A stretch of 49,831 bases of DNA from Frigoribacterium sp. (GTDB lineage Bacteria > Actinomycetota > Actinomycetes > Actinomycetales > Microbacteriaceae): contig JANYEI010000018.1 of the NCBI GenBank assembly GCA_025363205.1, positions 1 to 49,831 on the forward strand, in the 5' to 3' direction. Below, in pieces: positions 49,221 through 49,831 of the stretch. The translations under genes were made by a program, and so were the position numbers. Each line of letters begins with the position of its first letter. Within the stretch, counting starts at the first letter, position 1. The notes below the pieces were generated by a model. The model was given only the letters and a program-made list of their open reading frames with translations. It was not told where the DNA came from and did no database searches.

Positions 49221-49831
49221 AGCCGGCGAGCACCTCGAGGATCGCCTCCCCATACTTGGCAAGCTTGTTCTCCCCAACCCCACTCATCGTGCCGAGCTCG
49301 GCGAGAGTGGTCGGAGTGCCGGTCGCGATTTCACGCAGGGTCGCATCGTGGAAAATCACGTAGGCCGGAACGCCCTGCTCCTTCGATTCCGCCGCCCGCC
49401 ACACCCGCAGGCGCTCGAACACCGGCGCAGCACCCGCGGGCAGTTCGACGACCGGACCGCGACGCGACTTGGCCGGTCGCGCTGCCCGCTCGGGTTCACG
49501 GCGCAGCATCACCGGTCGCTGTCCGGCGAGCACGGTTGCGCTTGTTTCCGTCACGACGAGCGTGCCGTATTCCCCCTGCACCGCGAGGAGTCCCTGCGCG
49601 AGCAACTGCCGCACGACGCCCCGCCACTCCTGGTCAGTCAGCTCGGTACCGATGCCAAAAGTGGAAAGTGACGTATGGTCATTCTGGGTGATGCGGGCGG
49701 TGCTGCGCCCGAGCAGGATGTCCACGATCTGCCCCGCCCCGAACTTCTGGTTGCGCTCGCGCTGCAGCCTCACGATCGTGGAGAGCAGCTTCTGGGCAGG
49801 AACTGTGCCATCCCACGATTCGGGGGGCGCG
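49219..49831 (-). CDS. recQ: ATP-dependent DNA helicase RecQ, C-terminal part (partial)
   Basis: The last 203 residues or so of RecQ are present; the 5' part lies beyond the window edge, where the frame is open (WDGTVPAQKLLSTIVRLQRE). The RQC winged-helix region (FGAGQIVDILLGR, LTDQEWRGVVRQLLAQGLL) is followed by a linker and an HRDC domain (FERLRVWRAAESKEQGVPAY, IFHDATLREIA, LGTMSGVGENKLAKYGEAIL). RecQ unwinds DNA 3' to 5' in recombination and repair. The helicase core, zinc-binding site and start cannot be judged. It is convergent with the short LysR-like gene. Confidence 0.93.
   Translation of the reverse strand, partial: APPESWDGTVPAQKLLSTIVRLQRERNQKFGAGQIVDILLGRSTARITQNDHTSLSTFGIGTELTDQEWRGVVRQLLAQGLLAVQGEYGTLVVTETSATVLAGQRPVMLRREPERAARPAKSRRGPVVELPAGAAPVFERLRVWRAAESKEQGVPAYVIFHDATLREIATGTPTTLAELGTMSGVGENKLAKYGEAILEVLAG

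Overview
The window looks like chromosomal DNA of a high-GC actinobacterium, most likely a Microbacteriaceae-type organism. This is inferred from GC-rich codon usage, tRNA genes with no encoded CCA, frequent GTG/TTG starts, and the kinds of genes present (YghZ-type reductase, actinobacterial TspO/MarR pair, glutathione-independent formaldehyde dehydrogenase). No marker gene fixes the genus.

Layout. Positions 1-361 hold a tRNA-Glu, tRNA-Asp, tRNA-Phe cluster ending in an intrinsic terminator; a near copy of that terminator follows the next gene. Positions 660-11117 are mainly housekeeping and catabolic: an alpha/beta hydrolase, an aldo-keto reductase, an AtoE-like short-chain fatty acid transporter, an SRAP/YedK DNA-protein crosslink protein, a small membrane protein, a large acyl-CoA dehydrogenase/oxidase, a thioredoxin, and a divergent MarR / TspO-like / DHA2 efflux locus with a candidate operator.

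Positions 11382-41582 form a cell-surface polysaccharide locus with several transcription units. The plus-strand module (11382-17824) has the initiating sugar-phosphate transferase, a WbpD-like acetyltransferase, a membrane-anchored unknown, an MFS protein, a WD40/TolB-like anchored protein and a GT2. A minus-strand module (17748-20562) has an O-antigen-ligase/polymerase-like protein and two small chain-length-regulator-like proteins. A secreted DUF4082/beta-helix protein with a decayed relative downstream, further glycosyltransferases, a NodB-type deacetylase and a GNAT-like protein follow. A tightly coupled minus-strand operon of twelve genes (41582 down to 28125) carries nucleotide-sugar enzymes (Gfo/Idh oxidoreductase, SDR epimerase, two DegT aminotransferases, a NeuD-like acyltransferase), three glycosyltransferases, a Wzx flippase and, at its 3' end, an acyl-CoA ligase, a PLP decarboxylase and an acyl carrier protein. 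That last trio resembles the one known from exosortase-A/PEP-CTERM exopolysaccharide loci, but no exosortase is visible here. It is the most interesting element of the window and may supply an activated acyl or amine group for decorating the glycan.

Upstream of that operon is a 1534-residue secreted protein (dimethylformamidase-like N-domain plus four DUF4082 repeats), related by its DUF4082 domains to the beta-helix protein at 21249-22784. The end of the window holds a proline iminopeptidase, a formaldehyde dehydrogenase behind a strong palindrome, a LysR-type protein reduced to its DNA-binding domain with a basic tail, a 15-bp tandem repeat, and the C-terminal end of RecQ, which runs off the window.

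All functions are read from sequence motifs and remembered family features; no database search was run.
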